Source: Orientallactaga sibirica
Taxonomy: Eukaryota; Chordata; Mammalia; Rodentia; Dipodidae
Assembly (NCBI GenBank): GCA_036365145.1
Contig: JAEOAD010000031.1
Span: 9,024,001 to 9,088,000, forward strand
Length of the DNA: 64,000 bases
Direction of reading: 5' to 3'
Below, piece by piece: positions 35,501 to 46,701 of this stretch. How positions within the stretch are numbered: the first letter of the stretch is position 1; every line of letters begins with the position of its first letter. The notes under the pieces are model-generated. The model did no database searches. It worked only from the letters and a program-made list of their open reading frames with translations, and was not told the DNA's origin. Made by a program: the position numbers and the translations under genes.

Positions 35501-36177
35501 GTATAGCCACAGAACAGTGACCCTCAGCTACGTGGTACTGGTGGAGAATGTCAGAAGCATTCAGGAGTCATGCCCTCTCTCTACTTATCTCCAAAAGCAC
35601 TCACCTATAAATGTAGGGAAGAGCACTTTGGTCTACTTAACAAAAGTCATTTATGGGTCTCAGACTGCTGGAGCAGGAGTGCCCATAAACTCTGAAATCA
35701 TGCATGGGTGTGATGCGGAGGCTGCAGGCAATGAGGGGAGGTAGGCGGTGCGTGAACAATATATGTAATCTCACTGTCTGGATTAGGTGGTAATGCTGAG
35801 GGCTAGGCAACCCAGAAGAATCCTTAACATCTCACAGCCCATATTCCTCAGCAGTGTTTAAGGAGAGATGGATTTTGCTATTGGTACCTCACACTCCTTA
35901 GCTTGTCATCCAATAACATTCTGTTAATTGGTCCCAACTGATTACCCTCACTTTCTTGAGTTCTCTGCTGGAATCCAGAATTATTTGTTTTACAATAGTA
36001 CTTGGAATATACCTTGTACTTTCCACATGCCTGGGTTTCTGCAACCCTTGACTATCCTGCCTTTTCTTCTAGATTTAATTGTTGGAATGTTCTCATCCTT
36101 AGAAGCCTATGTTCAGTAGGTATAAATTATGTCTTGGATTATTTTTTCCTTGCCTGACAAAAGAAACTTGAGGAAGT
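32531..36177. other. Repeat-poor 3.6-kb stretch, no proven gene
   Basis: The longest part of the window in which I recognise no SINE, LINE or LTR. It is less AT-rich than its neighbours and holds the longest non-viral frame (174 codons, 33,174-33,698), plus several overlapping frames of 60-99 codons at 34,450-35,750 on both strands. None shows a domain, and splice context could not be established. It could be ancient unique DNA, regulatory sequence or a noncoding transcript. Confidence 0.35.
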
Positions 36178-36530
36178 TGTAGTGGTTTGAATGTAAAATT
36201 TCCTTTTTTGGCTCATATAGTTAAATCATCAGCTTATGGTACTGTGTGGGAAGCTTCTGGAAGCTTGAGGAGGTGGAGCCTTGTGGTAGGAAATTTGTCA
36301 CTAGGGGCAGGCCTTAAGGTTTTCTTATCCTGCCTTTCTTGGCATTCTTGCTCTCTCTACTTCCTCCCTGTTGGTATGATGATATGATCCTTGATTCCTG
36401 TGTCTCTACCACTCTTTCCCTGCCATGATAGGGACTGTAAACTGAAATATGCTCTTTCCTTCCCTAAACTCCTTCTGGTCAGGTATTTTGTCCCAGTTAT
36501 GAGAAATTAACTACGTTTATTTGGGTTACT
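36178..36530 (+). repeat. MaLR-like LTR, sense
   Basis: Starts 'tgtagtggtttgaatg'. Contains 'ccatgatagggactgtaaac' and ends 'ccttctggtcaggtattttg' and 'gaaattaactac'. Same architecture as the copies at 1-60 and 39,868-40,210. Confidence 0.5.
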
Positions 36531-36997
36531 GTTGGAGGAGCTAAAGCCCATCATGGCAGGAAAGGCATAGAAGCGGTAACACGAAGCAGCTAGTCACAGT
36601 GAGTCCACAATCATGAAGCAGAGAGTAACGAATGCAGATGCTTAGCTGGCTTGATTATTTTATGTGGTCCGGGACCCTGTGGCTTGGAATGGTGTCACCT
36701 ACATTTAAGGTGAGTCTTCATTCCTCAGTCAATCCAATCCAGAAAATCCTCATAGACGTGCACAGCAATGTGTCTCTGTGTTATCTCTAAATTTTGTCAT
36801 GTCAACATTTGGGATTAACCCAAATTAACCCCACTTTCCACCATGCAAATATCCTTTACAGCTTATCACTGTTGCTTTATGGACTTTACTACTCTATATC
36901 ATGAACCATAATTATTTCTATAAAATGTTCCTATTGTCCTACAAGACATTAGAGAAATGAGCATTTCTCTCAATGTGAGGAATCATACAACACTTTA
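36531..36997. other. Possible LTR-derived remnant, otherwise unique
   Basis: 'cccatcatggcaggaaaggc' and 'taaggtgagtcttcattcct' resemble old rodent LTR sequence, but I cannot name it. Confidence 0.3.
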
Positions 36998-37008
36998 ATG
37001 TGTCAGGT

Positions 37009-37009
37009 G

Positions 37010-37052
<43 letters not shown>
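37009..37052. repeat. (TG)n microsatellite
   Basis: About 20 uninterrupted GT units. Confidence 0.95.
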
Positions 37053-37054
<2 letters not shown>

Positions 37055-37325
37055 GAGGAACACAGAGGCTCCCAAGACCTCATTACTGAAGCAGACCTAA
37101 AACAAACCCAACATGTCTCAGAGAATTTGATGGGAGAGGGGATGGAAAGATTGTTAGAGCCACAAGATGGGACATTATGCCCAGAGACATTGCCTCTTCC
37201 CCATAACTGATGGCTACTCCCACAATGCATGACCCCAACAAGGAGGGTCCCTTCAGAGCAGGGAGGACAGGGAATAGGTACCAACATGACTGTATACATA
37301 TTATCTACATAACTAATAAAAAATG
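37053..37325 (+). repeat. LINE-1 3' UTR-type repeat, diverged
   Basis: Aligns loosely to the last 270 bases of the repeats at 2,056 and 26,405 ('attgttagagccacaagatg', 'aggtaccaacatgact'). Confidence 0.5.
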
Positions 37326-38664
37326 AGGAAAAAGTCAAATGAATGACTTGACTCCATAGCTCGTCACTAGTATTTCTTCCAGCACTCCATGGTTGTGTGG
37401 AATGTAAACAGCTGCTGATCTCTGACCTGATGGAAGATTTGATCCGTGGCCTTTCCATTTCTCACTGGTGCTTCCTTCTATGTTGTCAGGGAGCATTAGC
37501 AGGCATGTACTCATCATCTTAAATCAGAGAGTTGACTCCTACTTGCATGCATATTTCAGCAGCTTGAGTCACTATATGACAGAGTACTTTTCTGGCTGAA
37601 CTTGACTCATAAGAGCCATCTTTATTGTCATACAGGGCTTTCCATTGTGCTCATCAACATGACTTCTACCTTTAGTAAGGGCCTCCTCCTATGTGGAGAT
37701 GGGCCAAATGTGATCAAATGGTGTCTACAACATCATCCCAACCTTATAGGACATACAACCTGAAAGACATCTAGTTATTGTCTAGATCACTTGGAATTGA
37801 GTTGTAATACAGATAATTTAGTCTCATGTACAAAAGATCAACTGCAAAAGAGGCCATGGAGCTATTACAGACTATGCCCTTCTCAAAATTCAAGTCAAAA
37901 TGCCAACCTTGCAAGTTGATAGCATTAAGTGGTGGGCCTCTGTATGATAGTTAGGTCATGAATTGGTGCCTTGTGAGTGGTTTAAGTGTTCTTACAAGAA
38001 CAAACCTCAGAAATTTTGATTCTAGAGGGTGTGTTTGCTTGTGTCCATGTGAGGACAAAGCAAGACCAAGCCAATTGCCAAGCTCAGAGGAGAAAGAGAG
38101 CCTTTACTAGAATATAGCCCATGCCAGGATCATGATGGTAAGACTTCTAGCCTCAAGAAGTGTAAGAAATACGGACTTGTATTTAAAATTGTAAGAAATT
38201 GAATGGCATTGAATCATGCACAGAAAATTGATTTCCTTTCAATCACTTTAATCCTTGTGATTATAACAAAGGTAGGTAATCACTTTTATATAAGGCTTTA
38301 ATTATCCTTGAAAAATGAATGATATTGCTTTTTAATAATGAAAATAGTAAGGTTAACATCCACAGCCTTCAAGATCAGCATTACCTGGACTAAACTGAAT
38401 AACAATGGATTATTACCATAAGTATTGACTTATACATTTAACTTTGCCTTGCAAGAGGTGCCTCTGGTTTTCCATGAATGTACACTAAAGATTATAATAG
38501 CTAATACTTCTTGAATACTTATCTTAAACATGGTCCTGTTGCATTGCTGTTTCTTGTAACCTCCATGGCAACCTTGTTAGTTGAGTGTTCTTATCATTCC
38601 TTTTACTGAAGATGGAAATGATGCAGAGAAGTAAATGTCCCACCATCACAGAGCTAATAAGTGA
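37326..38664. other. Unique sequence, no gene seen
   Basis: Nothing recognised apart from short overlapping open frames on the minus strand near 37,335-37,517. Confidence 0.45.
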
Positions 38665-38865
38665 GATTTTTAAAATATTTCATTTATTTTTTTATTTGTG
38701 AGAACAAGAAAAAAAATGGGTGATCCAGGGCCTCCAGTTACTGCAAACAACTTCCAGACACATGTACCACCTTGTTCATCAGGCTTACATGGACACTGGG
38801 GAATTTAACCTGGGACCTTAGGCTTTACAGACAAGCACCTTAACCACTAAGCAATCTCTCCAGCC
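38665..38865 (-). repeat. tRNA-derived SINE, antisense
   Basis: 'ttatttttttatttgtgaga' start and 'gcaatctctccagccc' end. Confidence 0.8.
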
Positions 38866-38869
38866 CTAA

Positions 38870-39028
38870 TTTTTTTTTTCTTTTTGGTTTTTCAAGGTAG
38901 GGTTTGACTCTAGTCCAGGCTGACCTGGAACTCACTATATAGTCACAGGGTGACCTCGAACTCACAGTGATCCTCCTACCTCTGCCTCTCGAGTTCTGGG
39001 ATTAAAGGTGTGCACCACTACACCTGGC
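38870..39028 (-). repeat. B1-like SINE, antisense
   Basis: 'caaggtagggtttgactcta' to 'gtgcaccactacacctggcc'. It abuts the SINE to its left, and a short SINE-like tail piece follows at 39,040-39,075. Confidence 0.85.
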
Positions 39029-39157
39029 CCTCAAATTCTTTTAAAATATTTATTTATTTATTTGAGAGATTGAGAGCAAGTCAGAGAGGTGTGACTTGAA
39101 CCTAGCATGCACTTTTACTAGCGATGGTATTCATAAATTTGAAGAATAAATTTAATT

Positions 39158-39346
39158 GGGCTGGAGGGATTGCTTAGTGGTTAAGGGACTTGCCTGCAAG
39201 CCAAATGACCCAAGTTCAATCCCCCAAGACCCACATAAGACAGATGCACAAGATGGCACATGTGTCTGGAGTTCATTTGCAGTGACTACAGGCCGTGGCA
39301 TGCCCATTATCTCTCTCTTTCTCTCTGTCAAATAAAATAATTTTTA
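39158..39346 (+). repeat. tRNA-derived SINE, sense, perfect 16-bp target duplication
   Basis: 'gggctggagggattgcttag' head, B-box-like 'agttcaatccc' and CT-rich tail. 'aagaataaatttaatt' occurs at 39,142-39,157 and again at 39,347-39,362. Confidence 0.95.
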
Positions 39347-39362
39347 AAGAATAAATTTAATT

Positions 39363-39867
39363 AAGTAAATAATTTGAGAAATTGTAAAACTAAATGCTAA
39401 AACATAATAATTAATCCTTAAAGGGGAGCATAACTACCAGAATTTTGAGAAGCTCAGTATAAATTGGCCAGTTATAGACTACAAGGTTCATCTTCTGTCA
39501 GAATAATAAACCAGATAAAGAAGGGTCTGAGCAGAGTTGACTAATTTTTAGACTGTTGTTACAAAGGGGCCCGACTAGAAAACCTTTATCAGTCCCTACA
39601 TGGAGTGGTAATTTATGGACTTTGAAATACACTAGATTTGGCCACAAACTTTAATTTTCTACCATCAATTTCTTCCATGTTCTGACTTTTTAAAATTTAA
39701 TTTTCAAATCTATAGACATGGAAAATTACATATTAGAAATGTGTGATGGTGGAATGAGGTGATATATACAAACCACTAGTAATGGGATGGTCTGTGTGAG
39801 ATTTCAGAAAAAAAAAAAAAAAAAAAAACAGTCTGTTTCCTCTTACATCATGATTTTTTCATTGTGA
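39363..39867. other. Unique sequence with an A run
   Basis: A run of about 20 A near 39,810. No gene seen. Confidence 0.45.
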
Positions 39868-40210
39868 CTGTGGTAATTAGAATGTAATGTACCCCATAGC
39901 TACATGTGTTTATGATTAAGACTCAGACTATATCCCCAGAAGATGGAGCCTTTGGAAGGTAGAGTTCTGCTGAAGGATGACTGTTGCTGGGGTCAAGCCT
40001 TGGGATTTTCTAGTCCTGTGTTGCTTGCTAGTGCTAGCCTGCACACCCGGGCTTCTTTCCTACTGATGTAACAAAATGCTACTCCCATCTGTCCACTTAT
40101 GCCATGTGTTCCCTGCCATGATGGAGCTTTCCTTTGAAACTATAAACCAAATAAAAAGCCTTTCCTTCCACAAGCTATTTCTGGTTGGGTGTTTTGTCAG
40201 CTCCATATTG
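39868..40210 (+). repeat. MaLR-like LTR, sense
   Basis: 'tgtggtaattagaatgtaat' start, 'ccctgccatgatggagcttt', 'aataaaaagcctttccttcc' with a poly(A) signal, then the family 3' motif. Confidence 0.55.
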
Positions 40211-40502
40211 CTGGAACAAGCATCCAACCAGACACAGATGATGGTAGGAAGGGATTGTTTTTCAGGCTTATGGAGTCCAGTGGAACACCATTACTGAAGG
40301 AAGAATCTGGCTTTCCATCATAGATCCAAGCAGAGAGACCTCACCAACACCCAGCACCACAAAACAGGAACAGCCAGAGCTCAAACTGCTCTGAACACAC
40401 ATAGTAGGGCTGGACTCAGATCTGGACCCAGTGGCATGACCCTCTACCAGAAATCTGCCTGCTATGGGCTCAAGTAGGAAGTTTAATCAAAAATTACTGA
40501 TT

Positions 40503-40652
40503 CGCCGGGCGTGGTGGCGCACGCCTTTAATCCCAGCACTCAGGAGGCAGAGGTAGGAGGATCACCGTGATTTCAAGGCTACCCTGAGATCACATAGTGA
40601 ATTTCAGGTCAGCCTGGACTAGAGTGAGACTCTACCTCAAACACCCCCAAAA
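40503..40652 (+). repeat. B1-like SINE, sense, 12-bp target duplication
   Basis: Intact start 'cgccgggcgtggtggcgcac'. 'aaattactgatt' (40,491-40,502) and 'aaattacagatt' (40,653-40,664) differ at one base. The conserved CpG-rich head suggests a young copy. Confidence 0.95.
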
Positions 40653-40664
40653 AAATTACAGATT

Positions 40665-42970
40665 TTATGGAGTCAAACATTCAAATTATCACATTCAAAC
40701 TATCACATTCACACCTTTGATAAACTGTCTCTGGTTGGAGGTTTTATCCGACAGGGAAAAGGTCACTGCTGTAGTGACAAATGATGTGATATGTTCAAAG
40801 AGAATGGTATTACTGGGTTTATAGTGTCAATTGGACATATCTAGTAATTTGGAATTAATATACATATAAATGTTGATTTTCAGTTTATACTTCCAATCTA
40901 GATTCTACCCAACTCCCACTTCATTTCTAATGGCAGATTGTAAGCATATTTGGCAGGCACTTTGGGGTATTAAGGATGTCAAATGTATACATGAGTCATA
41001 TTCCTTGTAGGAGAGCATGAGCAGGGACAGGGTCCACCTTGCAAGGAGAGCTGGCGCACTGGCTAAAGAACCACTAACAGAAGAATGTACATCGCTTTTA
41101 GAGCTTATGTTTTGTTCTATTTCAGTAGGACTAATTCATAAGAATTAGTCTTCTATCATTTCAGTAAGTGAACATTAAAAAGTTAATTTTTTTTATTATG
41201 GGGCAAGTAGTGTCTCTGTTCTCGAACTTGGTTTAGTTTAGAGAGAAAGAAAAATAAATAAGAAATAAGGTCAGCCAATGGTAAAGATGGGTCCATATTG
41301 TTCAATGTCTACCCATGGTTTATAGCAGAAATTCTTTATTTGCTGAATGAATTTGTGAATGAATTCTGAGGTCAGAAAATCTGCTTCTTTCTTCCCTTGA
41401 CCACTCTGTTATGCTTTCCCCATACCCATAATTTATCTTCTGAGTGTGTTCTGATTCCTAAATGTGTGAGCCTAGGATGGGGTAGGCATTCATAATTGTT
41501 TGTGAAATTCATTTTGATAGGAACCTCATTTTCTGGGATGACGTTTTTCTAAATCTGGTTCATTGTACATTAGAAAAATAGGGTGGGAGCTCCCTGGTGC
41601 TTACAGATCCTACAAAAATGACTATTTATCCAACATAGGTAGGAGATAAAATGATTGAGATGATTTTAATAAAACTACAATTTTACCCTCTGGTTATTCT
41701 GCAACCAGCTCTATATGGTTGCATTATCTCATATCAGTTTATAAATCAGTTTCAGTAAGTTCATAAATTTTGTATTATGTATCACAAGAATTTGGCCCTA
41801 ACTTGAAAACACTGGCTGTGTTGATTAAAATCCAGGCCAAGGCTCCTCCCCAGGTCAAGTTCAAATCTGTATTTCTCATAACAAAAGTCTTAGTCTTGTG
41901 TGTTTCTTTAAATTTAAACAATATTTCCTATGAAGGGATCATGGATTTACACCCAGCTAAATTTGTATCTGAGGAATAAATATGATACTCTGATCTCATT
42001 GTCTGGTAGAAAAACTCCTGACAGAGCAGGAGGATGGGAAGAGATGAAAGGCAGCTAGAAGTAGCTAAGGCCAAACCCATCCATATTTCTCTGTTGGGGC
42101 CTTTATATATGTTGAAGCTTAATATCCTCATGACTTCACTATGAGTCCTGCCGTTAGCCTCTTTCACATATGAGAAAGCTGTATTTCCAAAAGAGGTTTG
42201 GATCAGCCCAAAGTTATGTAAAACTCGCAAAGCTCAGGATTTAAGACCACTGCCGAGTTCTTAAAATTAAAGATCGTCTTTCCATAGAGAACTGAAGGCA
42301 GGCAGGCAGGGGGGATATCAGATTGATTTAGCTGTCTGCATAGAGAATGGATTATGCAGACAGCATCTTCCGTGACCACCCATGGAAGTGGTTCTCATTA
42401 TTTGACAAACTCATTGAGCATGCCAATCACTATCAGTTCTCCACGAGATCAGAGGGCTGGAGGAAAGGTCTGTAGTGAGGAAGACTCTAACAGGCAGTGG
42501 TTTTTGGGATGTAAGTCTTTGAAGAAGGAGACTTTATTGTTGTTTGATTTGGTTTGGCTTGATAAGCTTGGAAAGAAATAAAAATTAAATGAAATGGAAA
42601 GCAGGAGATAACTGTAATGAAACATACACACACAAATTCCTCAATGTCTTAAGCCATGGGTAAATACCATTCTCTACAACATAGAAGATTTTCTCATTGC
42701 ATGGTGTCAGTTTTCTCACCAACTCCTGCTGCTCTGCCCCATATATCACATGGAGACTGAACAGATGAACTCGCACCCCATTCCATGCTGTTTCTCTCCA
42801 TATTAGGTATGATTTACCTACAATAAAATATACTTACTGACAGTGTAAGATTGGTAAGATTTGACTTGAGCATTTCCCTGTGAAACCATTACAAATATTG
42901 AACATATCAATTACACCAAAATATTTTCTCCTTCTCTTATTCCTCCCTGCATGCTCTTGCCTCTCACTTG

Positions 42971-43012
<42 letters not shown>

Positions 43013-43265
43013 ACCTACTTTCTTCTAGTCATCATGGATTAATTAAGTTTTATAGAGTTTCCTATAAATGAAAACATCCAATTCATACTTCTATGTCTAA
43101 ACTCTTTCACTAAGCTTAATTATAGTTTTACTCTCTCCCTGTAGTTATAGGTGTGAGTATTTTATTCCATTTTTTTTTTTTTTTCATCACTAGGGATCAA
43201 ACCCAGGGACTCACATCTGTGTGAGTGCTCTACCACTGAACCTCTTTCCTCTGTAATTGCTGAAC
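40665..43265. other. Largely unique sequence with a 40-A run
   Basis: About 2.6 kb with no gene seen. Contains an uninterrupted A run of about 41 at 42,971-43,011 and an ID-like antisense piece at 43,180-43,260 ('agggatcaaacccagggact'). Confidence 0.45.
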
Positions 43266-44369
43266 ATATTTGTCTTGGGTATTTCATTGTAGTAAGATGA
43301 AGTTGATTAATGTAGCAATGTGTCTTGATTTTCTTTATTTTCTGTCAGCAATGTTGGATAATATTAGTATATAGGACTTGTATATTTTCATCATATTTAT
43401 CCCTAAATATTTCATATTTTTAATGTTCTCTAAATGATATCTTTAAAATTATAATTTGTGTTTGTGTTTGTTATTTGTCAAAGTGAATTATAATAATGCC
43501 ATTGAAGGTTATTCCAAACTGACCATATAGACAGCCATATTTTCTCATAATTTTCTCTTTCCCTTTCCCATTTGGGCACTATTGACTTTTCTTGCATTTC
43601 ATATTAGCTTTAATTAAATGCTGGATAGAAAGGATGAGACACTTCCCTTGCTCTTGAATGTAAGGGAAACTATTCAATCTTTCACCATTTTATGTAGCTT
43701 ATATTTGTTTTGAAACTGTATATTATCACATTGAGAAAATTTCTTCCTACATATTAATTTCACAGAACTTTTAATTTTTTTAACTATCAATGATTTCTGA
43801 ATTTTTCAGATAAGCCCCCCCCCAAAAAAAAGTTCACAGAGAGGACACAGTTATGCATTTTAGTTCAATAATATGGTATATCACATAATGATTAATATTT
43901 GAATTTTATTTGTGACATTGGGGGTTAAACCCAGGGCCTCACACATGCTAGGAAGTATTATTCATGATTTATTTATTTTAACTTTAAAACCAACTTTGCT
44001 CTTTCCTATGAATAACCTCTTCTTGGTCATGGTATGTTTTAATTTTTATATATTGTTGGAACTGAGTTGTTAAAATTTGGTTTAAAAATTCTTCATTACT
44101 GTCTATAAGGAATACTGACCTATGGTGTTCTTCCCTCACAATATAAAGGTTTGCATATGAGAGGAATTGTAAATGCATAGAATCAATCCCTAAGGACTCC
44201 TTTCTCAATTTGTTTCAGGAAGAGTTTGTATAGAATATCATTTCACTCTTAAATGTTTGATAAAATTTACTGTTTTAGCCACCTGAGTCTACAAAGACAG
44301 GTAAAGAGGAAAATTAAGTATATTAATCTCCACATCATATTTCTTCAAACCATATAAGATTTTTTCATG

Positions 44370-44533
44370 GTTTTTTTTTGTTGTTGTTTGTTTGTTTTTC
44401 AAAGTAGAGTCTTACTGTAATTCAGGCTGACTTGGAATCCACTATGTAGTTTCAGGGTGGCCTTGAACTCACAGAGGTCCTACCTCTGCCTCCATAGTGC
44501 TGGGATTAAAGGTGTGTGCCACCACACCTGATC
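44370..44533 (-). repeat. B1-like SINE in antisense LINE-1
   Basis: 'tttcaaagtagagtcttact' to 'gtgtgccaccacacctgatc' on the plus strand. Confidence 0.85.
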
Positions 44534-44744
44534 ATATTATCTATTTCTTGTTGAATGTGTCTGAGTAGTTGGTGCCTTTTAAGAAATTTGTCCATGTGAT
44601 CTCTCTGTAAATATGGCTTTTGGTTACATTTGTCTTCTCTGATAATTTGCTTGTTATTTCAAGTATACTTTATTTTTATTGTTGTCTTTCTTATTCTTAT
44701 TTTGAAATTAATTTACTCCTACTTTTTCTAGCTTTTTGTTTACT

Positions 44745-44897
44745 TGTTTGTTTGGCTTTTTAAGGCAGTGTCTCACTCTGTATGCTAGGCTGGTCTAGAA
44801 CTTGCTATACAGTTCTGCCTGGCCTTTTATTGGTGATTACTCTGCGTCTGTTTGCTGAGTGTTAGAAGTATAAGTGTGAGCCACTGTGCCTGGCTCT
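44745..44897 (-). repeat. Diverged B1-like SINE in antisense LINE-1
   Basis: 'aaggcagtgtctcactctgt' to 'gtgagccactgtgcctggct'. Confidence 0.75.
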
Positions 44898-45539
44898 ATT
44901 TATAACTTCTTAAAGTATTAAATAAAATGATTAACTTTTCGAGTTTTTTTCACTAGAGAAAATATTACCTATTATTGCATCAATATTTTTAGTTAGTTGA
45001 CAATATTGCATTCTCTTTTGCTACCTTTAATTCAAGACTACTTTGTGAATACTTTTGGTTTTCACATATTTGATGATTACCCAAAAATTTAATATGAAGT
45101 ATCTGTAATTAATTTTCATTGTATTTTATATATTTTGATTCTTTTAAATCTATTGAGACTTAATTTGATGTTCTGGAACATACTTCTAAATGTTCTGTGT
45201 TTGCTTCAAAGAATGTATCCCACTGTGCTGGGTGGAGTGTGCTATAAATGACAACAGGTTAGTTAGGTGACATTATTATTCAAATCTTTTATATTCTTAC
45301 TTAGTGGACTATCATTGGCTTATTAATTGTTACAGAATATGTTGAAATCTACGAGCATAAATTTATATTTGTCTTTTTATCTAGAAATTCTAAAAACTAT
45401 TTAATTTCGTTACATATTCTTGATTAATTAATAGCATTATCATCATAAAGTAAATGACCTTCTTGCTTAGTGGTACATTTGTTGTTATGAAATCTATTTC
45501 TTTTTTTAACATTTTAAAGTATATTTTATTTCATTTTAA

Positions 45540-45737
45540 TTTTTTAATATTTTAGCTATTTATTTATGAGAGAGAAAGAGGGAGAAAGAGTGTACAAGGG
45601 CCTCTAGCTACTGCAAAGGAACTCCAGATGCATTCATCACCTTATGCATTTGGCTTAAGTGGGTTCTGGGGAGTCAAACCTGGGTCCTTAGGTTTTGTAG
45701 ACAAGTGCTTTACCTGCTAAGTCATCTCTCGAGCCCC
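45540..45737 (-). repeat. tRNA-derived SINE, antisense
   Basis: T-rich start, 'ctgcaaaggaactccagatg' core, 'gtcatctctcgagccc' end. Confidence 0.85.
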
Positions 45738-46275
45738 CAAATCTTCTATTTCTGATGTTAGCTTAGACATTCCAGCTTTCTTTCATTAAGAATTGTATAT
45801 CTTTTCAGAATATTTTTCATTTTTAACCTACCTAAAGGTCTATATTAACAATGTGTTTTGTGAGCAGAACACACAATTCATTCATCTTACACATAAATTA
45901 TGATCCTTGCTACTTAATTGGAGTGTGTACCACATGTAGACTGTTCATTACTTCTTTTGGACCTGTGACAAATAATTGAGAAAAATAATTTAAAGGGGAA
46001 ATTTTTTTTATGTTGGTTTCAAATATCTTAGGGTGGAGGATGTTGTGGGTGGTGCAGCTCACATTACCATGACCAGGAACCAGAAAGAAAAGGTCTGGGC
46101 TGTCTGACTTTATCCTTTCTCCCTTTAATTCCATCTGGAACCCCATCCTGTGGCCTGGAATGGCTCATACTCTGAGTGTGTCTCTTTTACTTAGTTAATC
46201 GTTTCTTAAAGCACTTTTTTGTTTTTCCCCAGAAAGGAAAGGCAATATGGAATCTTAAAAACAGACTTTGATGGG
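45738..46275. other. Unique flank of the antisense provirus
   Basis: AT-rich, continuing weak LINE-1-like text to about 45,830. No gene seen. Confidence 0.4.
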
Positions 46276-46701
46276 TGTAAAGTTTGGGAATGACCATGAC
46301 CACACCAACCACTCTGAGGCAAAGATGAAAGCTTTTATTCAGGAAAAGCATGAGCTGCCAGGGCTGGCTCACAACAGAAGAGCACAGCCAACCTGAGGTT
46401 CTCAGATAGTGGGATTTATAGGGTATTTTCAGTTGGGGGAAGGTGAGGAAGGGAAAGCGCTGAATAAGAAAGGTTCCTTTAGGGGAGATCTAAGATAGCC
46501 AGGGTGTGACATCAGAACAGTGACCAGGTGATTTACAAAATAAAGGGGCAGGAAACCATGACCTGGGGGTATTGCAGGCAAGGAAGTGATAATGGCTGGG
46601 AGGTTTCTTGAGGAATGTGGATAATCCACTTGCTTATGTCTCTGTCGCCATCCTGCTGTCCTTGATGACTCCGTTTTGGGAGCAGTCTGTCCGACCTAAC
46701 A
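46276..46701 (-). repeat. LTR (3' LTR of an antisense provirus)
   Basis: On the minus strand it starts TGTTAGGTC and ends ACTTTACA, with a TATA-like 'ctataaatcc' and a poly(A) signal in 'gaataaaagct'. It aligns along its length with 53,561-53,976 in the same orientation but with many differences and small indels. Confidence 0.8.

Larger units (their letters stand above)
43266..45535 (-). repeat. LINE-1 ORF2, antisense, old and interrupted
   Basis: The order 'agagtttgtatagaatatca', 'ttgataaaatttactgtttt', 'aagaaatttgtccatgtgat', 'gggtggagtgtgctataaat', 'gttgaaatctacgagcataa' follows reversed ORF2 RT sequence. No frame survives. Two B1 SINEs and an ID-like piece near 43,900-43,955 interrupt it. 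Confidence 0.7.
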
